In this document: piece by piece, positions 22,135 through 33,942 of the stretch
How positions within the stretch are numbered: the first letter of the stretch is position 1
How the letters are laid out: every line of letters starts with the position of its first letter
From: Neofusicoccum parvum
Taxonomy: Eukaryota; Ascomycota; Dothideomycetes; Botryosphaeriales; Botryosphaeriaceae
Assembly: GCA_020912385.1 (NCBI GenBank)
Contig: CP087215.1
Location: 806,001 to 870,000 of the forward strand
Reading direction: 5' to 3'
DNA: 64,000 nucleotides
Made by a program: the position numbers and the translations under genes
Notes under the pieces: generated by a model
What the model was told of the DNA's origin: nothing
The model's input: only the letters and a program-made list of their open reading frames with translations
Database searches by the model: none

Positions 22135-23609
22135 CTAGAGCAGCCACGACTGCATCTTGACGTCACGGGTCGCCTGGTCGCGCTTTCTGGCAAGGTGAAG
22201 CTTGGTGGTGTGCTGGAAGAAGTGAGAGGTGGCGTCCGAATCGTCGTCAGAGTCTTCCTCGCGCTTGATGCCATCGTCGTCAGAGGAGGTGTCGCCCTCG
22301 AAGTGCTGGACCTCCTGGTCGCCGGCATCGAACATCTCGTGGATGCCCTCGGCCACCAGCTGGTCGTGGAGAGCATCAATGCGAGGCCGCAGGTTGTGGT
22401 TGTCGATCGCGCAGGAGACGGCGTGGTCGGTGCGGTGGTACCCGAAGGCGTTGGTCACCAGGCGAGCAAGCTCGGCGCGAGGCATGTCCGGGTTGTGGCC
22501 GAGCTGGTCAACCATGAAGTTCAAGGCCTCGGCGGTCCACTTGTGACGGGTCTGGCGGGAGGTGATGCCCAGCTTGCGCTGACGGAACTGGGCGCGCCAG
22601 CGGTTCAAGCTCGAGATCAGAGCCGGATCGTTCCAGTCAGAAGGAGGAGCGTGAATGTTCATGCGACGACGCATGGTGCCGTCGGAGCGGACCTCGTTCT
22701 CAATGAGGCAGAGATAGCGCGCCTGGTCCTGGATGCGGGTCGTAAGGCACTGCGAGTTGGGGATGCGCTTCGCAATGCGGCCCTTCACGAAGGGGACGTT
22801 GTAGTAGGCAAGTCCGGTGGTCGGGAAGTGAGCGCACATGGGAACGGAACGCTCAGTCGAGAGGCGAGGGGCGGGCTTGCCAGCATTGTAGTCCTCGACG
22901 GTATACCACATGGGAACAAAGACCGTCTTCTTGTCATCAATCTTCAGAGCCTTGAAGGGCTCAGAGAGAGCGTTGACCGTGCAGTCGGCCTCGTAGCGGC
23001 CTACGCAGATGTTGTTAGCATGAGTGCAGTGCATCCGAAGTGAGATAATAACATACCGTCCTTCTCATTGAACACAAAAGTGGGGCCCTTGTATTCATGT
23101 TTCTTGGAATGACGATCCGAAACGCGCTTACCGCCAGTGGGCTGGCCGCAGATGCACTTCGTTGGGTGGTTCAGAACGACAGTGTTGATGGTGTGCTCAC
23201 ACGGCTTGGACATCGGACGAGCCTCACACTTGAGCTTCGTATCCCAGAAGACACCATTGCGGATGGGATAGTGAGGGCCGTCAATTTCCATCACATCGTC
23301 AGTGTCATTTTCATCCTCCATCGCATCCTGAGCGTCACGAATGCCCTCCAGGGACGCCTGGATGATCAGCTCAGTGATATGGGCGTTGCCAAGGTCAGTG
23401 TCCGGACTTGAGATGAGGTCGCTGGCGATCGATGAAGTCATTGGGGTTTCCTCGCCGTGAGAGTGGTCAGCATGATACGTCGCGCGCTGCGGGAACGGTG
23501 AGGTTTTCGACGGGCTAGGAAGCCCAGTGAGATCCATCTTGGAGGTAGACTTGTGGGTCGACTTGGCGCTCGACGGCTTCTTGGAGGTGGGTGCCTTGTG
23601 GGCGGTCAT
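22135..23609 (-). CDS. A5: Myb/SANT-like protein of the tandem group-A family
   Basis: Exon 1 23609-23057, 56-bp intron (23001-23056, GTATGT donor, TGCTAACA branch, GCGTAG acceptor), exon 2 23000-22135; 472 residues starting MTAHKAPTSKKPSS. No ATG exists in the longer open frame upstream. A likely 5'-UTR intron (23617-23665, GTAATT...TGCAG) ends 7 bp before the ATG. Residues about 120-180 contain spaced Cys/His (KPCEHTINTVV, KCICGQ) that could bind zinc. Core at 303-385: PSDWNDPALISSLNRWRAQF, then HKWTAEALNFMVDQL and ELARLVTNAFGYHRT, aligning with A1; the W-G-C is replaced by KLG. Near Lys430, IKREED followed by SDDDSD is a textbook SUMO-acceptor motif with acidic extension. Best-preserved gene of the set; probably nuclear and DNA-binding. 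Confidence 0.75.
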
Positions 23610-23665
23610 GTTGTCCCTGCAGCTGTGAGAAAGGCTTTTGGCAGTGAGAGAGGGCGATAAATTAC

Positions 23666-26600
23666 CTGTGGTAGAGCCAAAGCAAGAGTCGTCGGCGTGG
23701 ATGTTATCGCTGTGTGCGAGAGCAAAGGTAGTAGAGGATCGAGGATGAGGAAGGTCAGAGGATGATTTTGCTGGATGCAAGGTGCGTATAGCGAGGCTAC
23801 CAGCTGTGCGCGAGGTAGAAGGGTGTCGGTTGTAAGAGAGAGCGGAGGAGGAAAAGTGTGAGGCTACGGGGTTTTATAGCGAGAGGGCACGCGCGCGTCG
23901 GCGGAGGGCGATGCCAAGAGCGACGCGTGAAATGATAGGACGCGTGTGGCTGGGAGAGCTGCGGGTGGTGCTGCGTCGCGGCGCTGCTGATGGACTGCGC
24001 GCCCTCGCCGTCCGCCTGGAGGACCACCGTTGGCTGTGCTGCCCCATTGGGAAGCGCCTGCGAGAATCATCAGAGCCCAGATGGCGGCTTCACCTAGATG
24101 AGCATGTAGACACACTTCGAAAGCAATCGCCTTACTGGCCTGCTGTTGCGACGTGTCGGACTCTCCCAGCAGAACCGCGACGAGCACCACAGCGACCCCT
24201 TCTGCTGTCACTTCAACACTGGCGGCGCGCCGACGCTGATAGCGGACAGGCAGCCCAAGCAAACTTTGTACAGATCCTGGGCAATTCTCCCCGGTATATA
24301 CAGCTACTATAGCACTGTTCTCTATCATCACAGCACGCATTCCCCTCTGCCGATTCCAGCTTATCCAGCCGCCCGTCCAAGACCGCTTCCAGTCCATCTT
24401 GCACGATAATCTGGAGCCCAATAGGCCTCTTCATGGCATTTATTCACCTTCAGCCGAGCATTGTTCGGAATCCATGCTGCCTCGATGGCAAACTACGAGC
24501 CCCGAGAAGCTTGCGAGCCCGAACCCTGGGTGCCTTGAACCCCACAGCATACTAAGAGCCAACGTAGGAGAACGAGATATGTGCCATCATCGCCCATAAT
24601 CTTGCTGCTGCTTCTGCTCCAGCTCCGCAAGATTGAGATTACCGCTCTGGAGCATCACAAGGCCTGCTGCCGGGCTCGTGGACTCACCACGGCCACAGGA
24701 TTCTGTCACTTCGCGAGAACCGGCCGTGGCCTGCTACTACCGCACGGCAAGCTTGTCCCAGCTGCTCCTGCCGAAACTGGAATTCCTTCACAGGCAGCAA
24801 AGCGGCCTAGCCAACTCCCCAAAGATCACAGGGTTGTCACACGCTGCTCAGTCAGCACGCGAGGTGCCTCTACCCATTTCCGGCTAGCTCAGTCCATCCG
24901 GTGAAGTTACTTAAACCCCCCTCTTCCTCGGCCAGGGCTCCTCTTTTCTTCTTCAGCTCTCTTTGCCACTTGGCTTAGATTGACGGCAGTGTGCCTAAAC
25001 TGCGGGTGACTCCGTAGTTGCGTTCCACGGAGCGTGTTCGACTATGGTCCCCCAAATTTTTGGAGTCCGGACTAAGGCCGCTGAGCTCGCTCATGTCTTG
25101 GACCACAGTGTCGCCAGTATTGCACTGTCTCTGGCTGACGCGAACGTTGCTCTTCTCTTTTTCGTTGAGCCGCTCGCCATGCGCGGGCGCTTGAGGAAGA
25201 AGATCTCTGGTCCTTGCAAGTCTTGTGTTCGGTACCTCCGCCCGATTAGTCCTTGATGGTAGTTCTCTTGAGTTTATTCTCTGCTGACAAGACGTCCTGT
25301 TGGGTTCACGATGTACTCATCTCGATGTTACATTGCGAAGGCCTTTTGACCACCCTTGCCCCTGCTATTTGATGATCCATGTCGGCTCATGTTTGAGAGA
25401 TCTCTGTCAATGCTGTTCTGTTGCGTTAGCCTGCGAGGGCACCCGACGGCGTGCTCAGCTACAGTATCTCTGGCTTTACGACCCCAGAAAATGCTGTCTG
25501 AATATGTCGCTGGCTCAACTGCGCTTCATGATGCCTCGTACTCATGTGTTCTCCTTCTGCCATCCAAACGAGACTGTTCGCTCAGGTCTGCAACACCCTT
25601 CCAACACTTCCGCTCGCTCGCCTTCCAGCCATCTCTTCCTCCTGCACGCCAGCTACTGTATTCTTCGTTCGGACGACCTCTTTTCAAGGACCCATGGGTG
25701 CTTGAGATGCCTGACTGCCGCTCCTTAGATTTCTGGGTTTATGGAGCAGCCCAGCGCGACCGCACTGACCCAGGACGTGGCGCTAGACCACCAGCGCCGC
25801 GGCGCATAGCCCAGGAGTCAGCCAGGCGTACGTCTCTAATCTGATGGAGCGAGATCTAGCAGCTGTGGACGGTCTTTACGTGCCAGCATGTGTTGCGGCG
25901 GGCAACCCTGCGGCCTCCGCTGCCACCCGTCGCGGGGCGGCGGCGCCCCCGGTCGCAGTCACTGAGAAACTCCCGCCCGCCCGAGCGACACAGCCCGCCC
26001 GGCCCGCTCACAGATTGGCCTTTGGACCTTGACGGCACTTGTAACCCCCTGCGAAGGGGACAAGAGAACAAGGGGCCGATGGTTCCTCGCTGCGACGCTC
26101 GTGGAGGTGCCGCGCGCCGGCAACAGCTCGCCCGCGCCGCCTGGGAGAGAAGATCTGGCGGTGGTGGCTATGCCACGATGGTGAGCATCCGCGGCTCGCT
26201 CGCTGGCGGGCCTATTCCCGGCTTACAATGCAGGCGACATCATTGGCTGACAGGGCTGCGCGACGAACGCGACGCCAGCAGAGGCGGATCCCGCGCGCCC
26301 CTGAACAGCTGCTAAGTTACTACGAGAGCAAAATCTACAGCGATGCTGATTGAGAATACGTCTAGCATTCCGCCCCTGCGACCCTGTGTATTGTGCAGAG
26401 CACCAAGACCAAGCGCCGCAGCGGTCGCCGCCGCTTTCTTGCCCGCCAGCTCGGACGCGCGCGACCGCTGCTCTTCTCGGTCGAAAGGTCAGGATATGTA
26501 GATAGATTTGGAGCCAGGAGCTTGAAGCAGTGGCCACTGATGCCCCACCAGCGGCACACCTCCGACGAGCTGCCACCGACGAGCTGACGTCTCCGACGTG

Positions 26601-26966
26601 GGGTGCCGATCGCGGGGCGGCGCAGGGATGGCTCGCTCGCTTCAGCGGACGCGATGCCAGAGACAGCAGGAGAAAACGGCTGTTCTCCGGCACGTCGTGC
26701 GAGCCCGCAGACGTCACATTGTGCAGGGCAGCGCTTTTGGTGTGGTTTTGCAAGACAACGACAGTGATTCCCATTGTCTAGTTGAAAGCGATCTATCTAT
26801 ATCGTTCTTTGTTCTTTTCTTTGGTCTGTATCCCTGACGCACCGAGTACGATCCCTTGTTCAGCCGCGTGGACGCTGCCTGCATGGGTAATCGATGCCCT
26901 GCAGCTGCTCCTCGGCATGGCTTTTGATGTAGGAATTATTTAGAGTGCACCGGGCGTAGACATATC
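23666..26966. other. Gene-poor region with one dispersed-repeat copy
   Basis: Upstream of A5 (23820-23890) is a GGAGGAGGAAAAG tract and TTTTATAG, a probable core promoter on the minus strand. Apart from repeat copy R1 at 24908-25210, no coding signal is convincing; 25700-26800 is GC-rich with only short open frames. Confidence 0.4.
24908..25210 (+). repeat. Dispersed element copy R1
   Basis: Begins with a degenerate TATA-like ACTTAAACCCCCC, then a pyrimidine tract (CTCTTTTCTTCTTCAGCTCT), and ends CTTTTTCGTTGAGC...CTTGAGGAAGAAGA. An ATG at 25044 opens a 70-codon frame containing FGVRTKAAEL, DHSVASIALSLADAN and RGRLRKK. A 38-base stretch (25104-25141) is identical to 53367-53404 in R4. Its nature (gene relic or mobile-element remnant) is unknown. 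Confidence 0.6.
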
Positions 26967-27249
26967 TCAAGTATCCCTTTTCTCTCCCCACACGAACCTC
27001 TTCGTAGCAAGCTCATCGTTGTCCTCCAGCGGGGCGTATTTGCTCTTGCCATTAGTATGAAAGCGTCCATTACCCTCCGGCTTGGTGCCCTGGCTTAGCT
27101 TCTGCTTCGTATCATGGAGGGCTTTGGTAGACTGTATCTGTATTCATATTCTGCAATCAGCCCATGGTGAATCGTCTTCTCCAGGCTTCGAGTCTCACCT
27201 GCTGGGCGAAGTGCTCGTGGTGCCGACGGCCGTCCTTGAGTGTCCGTGA
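26967..27249 (-). CDS. Small unknown gene, 5' end unresolved
   Basis: Two exons are convincing: 27249-27199 (SRTLKDGRRHHEHFAQQ) and 27137-26967 (starting IQSTKALHDTKQKL, ending LATKRFVWGEKRDT then stop), separated by a 61-bp intron with GTGAGA donor, GCTGATT branch and ATACAG acceptor. Both are phase 0 and the joined peptide of 73 residues is charged and protein-like. A TAG directly before 27249 forces an upstream intron (acceptor AACTAG). The preceding exon probably lies at 27290-27400 (donor CCAAAG/GTTAAT), but I could not find an ATG in the fitting frame. No family recognised. Confidence 0.45.
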
Positions 27250-28319
27250 CTAGTTTCCAGCCACCTGCTGAAACCATATTTAAATCAGTATTGATACCAA
27301 TCATTAACCTTTGGGCGGCAGCTGGCGTTCGGGCGTTGCCGTGATGGTAGTAGTGCAAATGGTGGCTAATTTGAGATGGTCGTACGATGGGAAAGGTGTT
27401 GATGAGCAAGAAATATGTCAGGAATGACCGGAAGCCGAGGTTTGATTGCAGTAAATTTTATATCTGATGAGATGTATGGGGGTGATTGAAGGATATTGAG
27501 CCGATGGCGCCAGTGATAATGGTAGTCACTCGCGCACAAAAGCCATCAACTATAGAAAGCCTAAACAAAAAATGCTTACATATCCCCAGCAACTGCGGTG
27601 GCACAGTCCTACAGGCCGAAATTTCCCCTCTAGTGAAAAGACCGCCCGCAGCATCAATGTTTCCTCTCTCTCAGTGGAAGTCCCGCTCACACCACCATCC
27701 TCTCCCTTTTCTACTCTTCTCCTGTGCTCTCGTCGTCCTTCTAAGTCCTCAGAATCCAAACAACTCATGCACATCACGCGAAGGTCACAATTTCTTACGC
27801 TGACCTTTACCAATATCCATATATGTTCCAGCCATCGATATCTGTCTAAGTCGTCCATCAAGTCAGCTTGCGCATGCATCCCTTAGAGAACAGCTCGATC
27901 AGGAAACCTGAAGTCTTCATACAAATATAGCCAGATTCTTCTTCACAATCTCCTGGCGAGGCAACACCGCCGGTCAGATTCCACATACTCGTTTCCTATC
28001 CAATTCCATCTTAGCACCATCAAACATCCGAATCAGCCAACATACTCTTTCGCACATGTTGACCCAACCCCACATTTCTACCCATAGGCCCATATAGAGC
28101 GGCGCGGAGAATGACTGTCTGCTGTGGCCGATGGACTCCGCGGCAGGACCGCTTCCGTCCACTCACGCGGCACATTGTCAGGCGCGTTCAGAAAAGTGGA
28201 TGGTCAAGATGGCCAAGGGTGCCGTTGTTGAAATATGGCCCGCTAAACTATCCATCGATCTCACGTAACGCCCCATATCTTTACTAAAGTTTCCGGCAGT
28301 CTTACTCTCTCTGCCAGCT
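27250..28319. other. Upstream region of the small gene and intergenic
   Basis: 27290-27480 likely holds the missing 5' exon of the gene ending at 26967. 27490-28319 shows no supported gene. Confidence 0.3.
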
Positions 28320-29075
28320 TCACTCCTCCTCGACATCCTTTTCGGCCTCTTCCTCAGTTCCCTTGACTTCCTCCTTCATCTCCTCCAGCGTCTCCCTAAA
28401 TTTCTTGCCCTTGGTGAACCTCCTGACCGCTTCCACCGACCTTGGCCTGAAGGGAATCACGCCGCCGCTCGGATGCGGGACAAACTTCCCACTGAAGTGT
28501 TCGTCCAGCAAGTTTGCCGCCTTCCGGACAGTTATGGCGGGCTCTTTGAGGAACTGCCGCGCCAAGAAGCGTGCCTCGTCCGTGGTCCAATTCTGCTGGC
28601 GCTGTGAGGGGCCGGTGCGGTTCGAAGGGGGAGCGGGCGCAGCAGGGACGGCATTCTCTTCTGTGACACAGTTGGCAAGCTCGGCGGTCCAGTTATCCCA
28701 GAGAAACTCGAGCGCAGCCTAAATACCATCTGTCAGCACTATCACGCGCCCGGAAGGGGATCATACAGCAAGCTTGGTGTCGCCGGGGATAGCCAGATCT
28801 TTGAGTGCCTGCTCCATGATCGCTTCCACCTTGGCGCGAATGGCGGCGGCGTAGTTGGCAGCGTCGTCGATGCCGCGCAGCTCGTCCATGGAGTCTTGTT
28901 CAAGCATCTCGTTGGCTTTGCGGGTGGCAGCGTGTGTCAGGTCGTGAAGTAGCTCAATGTTCGGGACATCCCTGTCCGCATCGACGTTGGCGGCAAGAGT
29001 GCGGTTGAGAACGGCGGTTGTGGACCCGTAGAAAGCATCCTGGCAGGAGGAAAATGGGTCATGAGCCGGAGACAT
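28320..29075 (-). CDS. A6: small protein with Myb/SANT-like domain, distant group-A member
   Basis: Exon 1 29075-28767, 48-bp intron (GTATGA donor, GCTGACA branch, TTTAG acceptor), exon 2 28718-28320; phase 0 join, 235 residues starting MSPAHDPFSSCQDAFYG. The N-terminal 100 residues are acidic and helical. Residues 104-120 (AALEFLWDNWTAELANC) and 146-205 (QNWTTDEARFLARQFL, LLDEHFSGK, then RPRSVEAVRRFTKGKKF) have the W-T-x-E-E-like start, the F-x-G-K turn and the basic third helix seen at the same spacing in A1 and A5. The tail is a Glu-rich stretch (EEEAEKDVEEE). It lacks the W-G-C segment of the longer members, so membership is an inference from the SANT-like part and its position at the end of the array. 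Confidence 0.65.
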
Positions 29076-32000
29076 GGTGCTTAAATGTTGTTGAAGGAAT
29101 TCTTTTTAGGAAACTTTGAGGTTGTGTGGTGGAAGCGGTAGAAGTTTAGACTGCTGTGCTTGGCAACGTGGGGTTTTGAATGCGATGCCAGTAATCAAAA
29201 CCGCACTTCAAATTTTCTTATGAACGGCACCTCAAAAAGCACACATACGTCTCTGAGCTCTAAACCAGTATGCAGATGGGATTCCTTGCCCACGGTAAGA
29301 CCTTTTGACGGGCGAGTCAGCGACTGTCTGTGTTTTTATCTCCGTTCTTTCCGCTGATTAGTCGATTCTTATAGATCCGCTTATTCTCCATCTCTTGCTT
29401 GTTTCCACCGTTATGGAGTATATCTTGGGGAATCACCCTGACGCAATTGCTATTTTAAGACAGCGTATAAAAGATGAATTAGTGCTATATATGCACTTTA
29501 CAAATATCTCAACATTCTTGTGACCCAGCAAACGCTAAAAGCAAACTTGAAAGAAGGGAGTAGCTCTTCTTCTAGACTCTCTTGCACAGTGGTATCCTTT
29601 ACGGGCATAACCTGTGCACACTTTCCTCTGTTTAAAGTATTCTACGAGATGGAGATTCAGCCACAGGTGCTATAGTAATTACCATCCAGGGTAATTCCAC
29701 ATAAACCAAAAGCTCTCGCCTGGGTTCCAATGTCCCGATCTTGGAGTTTTTAAGGCTGCTGACCGTGAAGCTCGACTCTCGCGATTCCCGGCCTGACGCT
29801 GGGCCAAACCCCCACCTTAACCCAGTCGAGCCGTCCTATTTCCCTCTAACTAGATTGACTGCGAATGATTGCACAGATTAGCAAGGTGGTGCTCCCGTGG
29901 GGCGGACCGGTGGTGGGTGACTAGCGATCTGCGCTCGCGCCTTCCAAAGCTGCGCACCTGCCTCACCAGTGGCCAAACAGTTGGCCCGTGCCGGCTTGTG
30001 ATGGAACCGAAGCAGCTGTCAGCATGATTTTACACCGGCTGAGTCACCAAGCGAGCCATCAGGTTGCTACAGTGGTCAAGTGCTCGCTTCGCACTAGCGC
30101 CGTCGGCGTGCCTATATAAACCCTCCTCCTCCTCAACCTCACTCCTCTTTTCCTCTACAACAAACCGTTTTTCGCTAGCTAGTAATTCAACTGCCACTGA
30201 CAGTGGGTCTTTGCTTTCTTATAGCACTGATGTCTACACCAGTGGCTAGAACAACGGGCGTGCACTACACGGGTGTTGGATAAGTGTTTCCAACACCACG
30301 GACGAACGCCCTACATTCCTGAATTTTCTACTTTTTCGTCAAGTGACCCACCATGCGCGGATCCCTGAGGAAGAAGACTAAGCTATAACCTATTTGCGAT
30401 GATCCCTGCTCCTCTTACCAGCCTCCGAGCAAGTTGCGATGCGGTGCTCGGGCGCTCTCTCAGACGCTGCTGCTGAATCGCGGTCTACGTTACGCTTCTC
30501 TGGTGTTGACGCCCTAGCGAGATCGTCAGGCGCTATTGGTGATTCTCGTTGGCCCGTCCACGCGCCATACCGGAGCTCAATCTCACGGTGGGCGGGACGA
30601 TGGATAGCACGCAGTGTGATTCCGCGCGCAGGACACATTAACCGCGGCCTGATAGCTGTCATCGTACGCTGTCCTCTCTCTCAATTTTAGTTAAACCAAT
30701 CTTCCATTCCTACCGCTATGTAATCTCGCGATGGTAGGTACTACGGCGTGGCCACCGCCAGCATTTTCCCCGCTGTGGGGCAGTTTAGCTGCCTCTACAA
30801 CTGCAGCAGCAGCAGTGGTATCTCGGGCCCTGGTAGCCAAACGTGGAGATATACTATAATCAACATCTTGAATTAAATTACCGTGCTATGCGAGATACTT
30901 GTTTCTCATGTCAATTTCACTTCGTACGTCCTTCTGACAGCAAAGCTCGTGTCTTGCCGCAGACTCTTCGCCCGTGTCTCCTCCCAAATATGTCCGACCT
31001 TGGATCCGCCGCCACTGTTCTCACTTTCCCTGGATCTTATCTCCATCTTCCATCTCTATGTCTTCACTGCGTCCATCGTCCTCCTGTGCCTGCTCCATGA
31101 TCTGGAGAGAGTGGCGCTGCTCGCCGACACTAAGACCGCCAAGGCCAACGCAAAGGTCGAGCTCCTCCAGCACTCCACCAGATCCAGTATCATTGCCAAT
31201 CTTCGGTTCTCCGACGCCGCGAGTTTGTTCGCTGGACGAGCGACGAGCGCCGGGGCTTGCGACGCGGGGGCTCGGACGGGCGCTTGACGGAGGAAAGGAT
31301 CAGCACGCTGAACGTTCAGCAGCACCCGCCGCTTCTTGATTCTGCTATCAGGAGTGGGGATGTGCTCACTCTGCCGGTCCGCCAGCCTTCGACTGCGACA
31401 GACCGTGCTTCAGACGCGATGCCAGTACGTGCCTGGCAGAGACGGCGCTGTCAGCACCGGTGAAGCCGTTCGCTCGGGGATGTCTTGGCCACGCCACCTA
31501 CCTGTAGGCTATCCGCGGCCTCGAGACTCTCTTGAAGACGCGGGTTCCTGGCTTGCGCTCTGCGCGGAGCTCCAGAAGCACGCTTCCGACAGCGCTGGGG
31601 GACCCAGACCTCCTCGACATCCGCTGCTGGTTGTGCCGGCGTTGGGGCCATTGCTGTCTGTGGTCACCGTCTTTGGGTAAAGCAAGATCATAGTCGACTT
31701 CTAGGCGTTCATGCATGGTGGGTTCGGCTGGTGAGAGGCTAGGTAGGAGGTGCGACGGTGGGGTTTGAGACCGGCCTGGGAACGTGGTGGCGAGCGCGTC
31801 GGCCTCAAGATCGTCCGCAGAAGGCATGCTCGAGGCTCTCGAGGGATGAGCTTTGTATTTGGAGGGGTTTCAGGGAGTTGTGGTTGCTGTATTGTGGGTA
31901 TGACAAGAAGAGGGTGGCCGGAGTGGACAGGAAGGAGCCGCAATGACGTGAGAGTCGGTTTTCAGCACCGCTGCTGCCAGGCAAGGAGAACACAAAATGT

Positions 32001-33163
32001 GCATCACGGAGCAATAGCCACTGGTCACATGTGTCTGCCGCGCAGCAATTACCGCTGAAGAAATCTAGGCTGTGCAGATTGCACCGCTGGTTTGTGAGCA
32101 AGCTCACCATCTGGCTGCAGTGGAGCTGGCCGGCAATCAGCGACGCGGGATCTGCGCATCAGATTCAGAGTGCAGAGCTCCCAGCGCCATGAACATTTGG
32201 CCTGTGGGTCCGAGATCTCGGAGACCAAAGCATTGATTCTGGCGGCCTTGGATGCCGCGAGATGTGAGACGAACCAAATCTACAGCAGCGCGGCCAGATC
32301 AGACAAGCTGAGACATTGCCAGCAGACATACGCTAGCTTGAGAAGGTGTCTGCAATATGCGGCAGTGTATTGCCTCGGACTGGCCGCCCATTCTACGGCT
32401 TATTTCTTGCGGGTCTGCCATCCAGGCTGAGCCGCACATGAGGTGAGGTGTGGGCACACTTCTACACCCTTGCAGAGCACTTGCGGAGCCTTCAGAGAGG
32501 GAGGCTCGGGCAGGCATTTCTAAAATAATTCTTTCCGCACTCGGTTTCCCGCAGGCGTGCTACGTCACGGTATCTGTCATGGGTGCTGAACTCGGTAGCC
32601 CACCGTCAGCCTGCTTCGCAGCCGCTCGGAAGGGTTGAGGATGGCTGGCATCTATCGCAGAAACTTCAGGCTCGCAGTCTCCCGAAACATGTGCTTTCTT
32701 GATGCCCTGGGGGCCTGCCTTCGCGTAGTGGTGCTGACGAAGCCAGTGATACCGCTGTGGCGGGACCCCAGACTGGCCCTATTTCAAGCGGCCCACCGGC
32801 TTTTCCAACCTCCCACCCGCAACGTCTCCGAACTCTCAACCCTCGCACCAGCAAACTCTTCTCTCACGCTCTGAATTGTGGAATTCACGGTCTGAAACTC
32901 GCACCGTCCTCGCCCCTACGCGTTCCGCTTCCTGACATCGCCCGCTTCGCCCGCCTTTCCGACAGCTGGCACGTTCTCCCCGTCATTGACCTTCACTCCC
33001 GGCACTCCCATATCGTCACCTCACTTACGCCTCACACTAACACCTTCCAGAATCCATCCAAAGAGCATCCCAGCTTGCCGCTCTCTGTCAGAGTCAAACC
33101 TTACGCCGCGACCTCACTCGAACCACTTTCTCACGCTCCGCGCAACCGACACACCTCACCATC
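29076..33163. other. Gene-poor region with one dispersed-repeat copy
   Basis: Contains repeat copy R2 (30111-30380). An open frame at about 30883-31287 holds a hydrophobic stretch (YVFTASIVLLCLL) followed by a helical charged one (HDLERVALLADTKTAKAN), but the nearest ATG (30990) is in another frame; at best a frameshifted small membrane-protein gene. 32750-33163 is a C/T-rich leader consistent with the 5' UTR of the next gene. Nothing else supported. Confidence 0.35.
30111..30380 (+). repeat. Dispersed element copy R2
   Basis: CCTATATAAACCCTCC, then a pyrimidine-rich tract and CTCTTTTCCTC, ending CTTTTTCGTCAAGTG...CCATGCGCGG...CTGAGGAAGAAGA. The 3' part matches R1 including CCATGCGCGG. No intact open frame. 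Confidence 0.5.
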
Positions 33164-33398
33164 ATGTCCGAGACCCTTGAGTTCCTCGGCAACATGGGTC
33201 TTATGGAGGCCGTAAAGTTATCCACCATCCTTCTGGGCTGCATCTCTGCCGGTGCTCTCCTCTTCTACGTGCGTTTCGACATGATCTCCCGTGCCTCCTG
33301 CCGCCAGCCGCGCCCCTTCACTCACGAGTGAGCAGTCCCTTGACAACATCCCTCCCGGTGCCGATGACGACTGCGAACTCGAGCCATACATCGTCTAA
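33164..33398 (+). CDS. Possible small single-pass membrane protein, 55 residues
   Basis: ATG 33164 in good context (CACCATCATGTCC). MSETLEFLGNMGLMEAVKLS is followed by a transmembrane-like segment (TILLGCISAGALLFY). Two models both give 55 residues. Unspliced reading continues VRFDMISRASCRQP and stops at 33331. Splicing a 67-bp intron (33269-33335, GTGCGT...GAGCAG) instead gives SLDNIPPGADDDCELEPYIV and a stop at 33398. The second tail is in frame and acidic, as expected for a folded cytosolic tail, so I favour the spliced form. The long pyrimidine-rich leader upstream supports transcription. Function unknown. Confidence 0.4.
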
Positions 33399-33942
33399 GA
33401 ACAAGGAAGGCTGGCCGGATCCCGTGGTGTCTTCGCCCTGCAAGGACGCAACCGTCCGAACTCGAAACATGGACTACAAAGATTTGCCTTAGCTTCGGGC
33501 AGATATCATACTGCGAGCAATGATTTGCAAGAAGGAAGGGTCGACTTCGTGGATGAAAACAGGTTTAATACGTGCTCGGATACATTTTCCTGCGTTTCTT
33601 CCTGTGTAATGTTTTCTTTTTTTTTTCAACCTCGCTTTTGATCAAGGACAGCAGTGGAAATTTGCAAGGACAAGGGAACGTGCGCGGAGAAAAGTCAACG
33701 AGACGGAAAGGCCGCAGAGATACTTGAGCGCATCAGTCAAAGGGTAGCTCTACTCGCTGAACAATAAGACTAAAGGTCAACTACAAACAATGAAGCTTAG
33801 GGCACAAGACAAAGAATGCAGTCTGGTGATCTGGTCTAGAACAGATGTGTGAGGCTGCGAAGTCAGCAGGTTCAGTATCGTACTCCGTCCGTCCGCCATT
33901 TGGCCTCCAAAATAATTCCGGCCTGAAACCGTGCCGAAGTTC
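33399..33942. other. 3' flank and intergenic
   Basis: Holds the 3' ends of two convergent genes. A T-run near 33617-33630 could belong to the 3' end of the small plus-strand gene. No further gene. Confidence 0.3.

Noticed and set aside
22063..23043. 326-codon plus-strand frame opposite A5
   Set aside because: A5 has a perfect intron and a conserved core on the minus strand; the plus frame has no start context or family.
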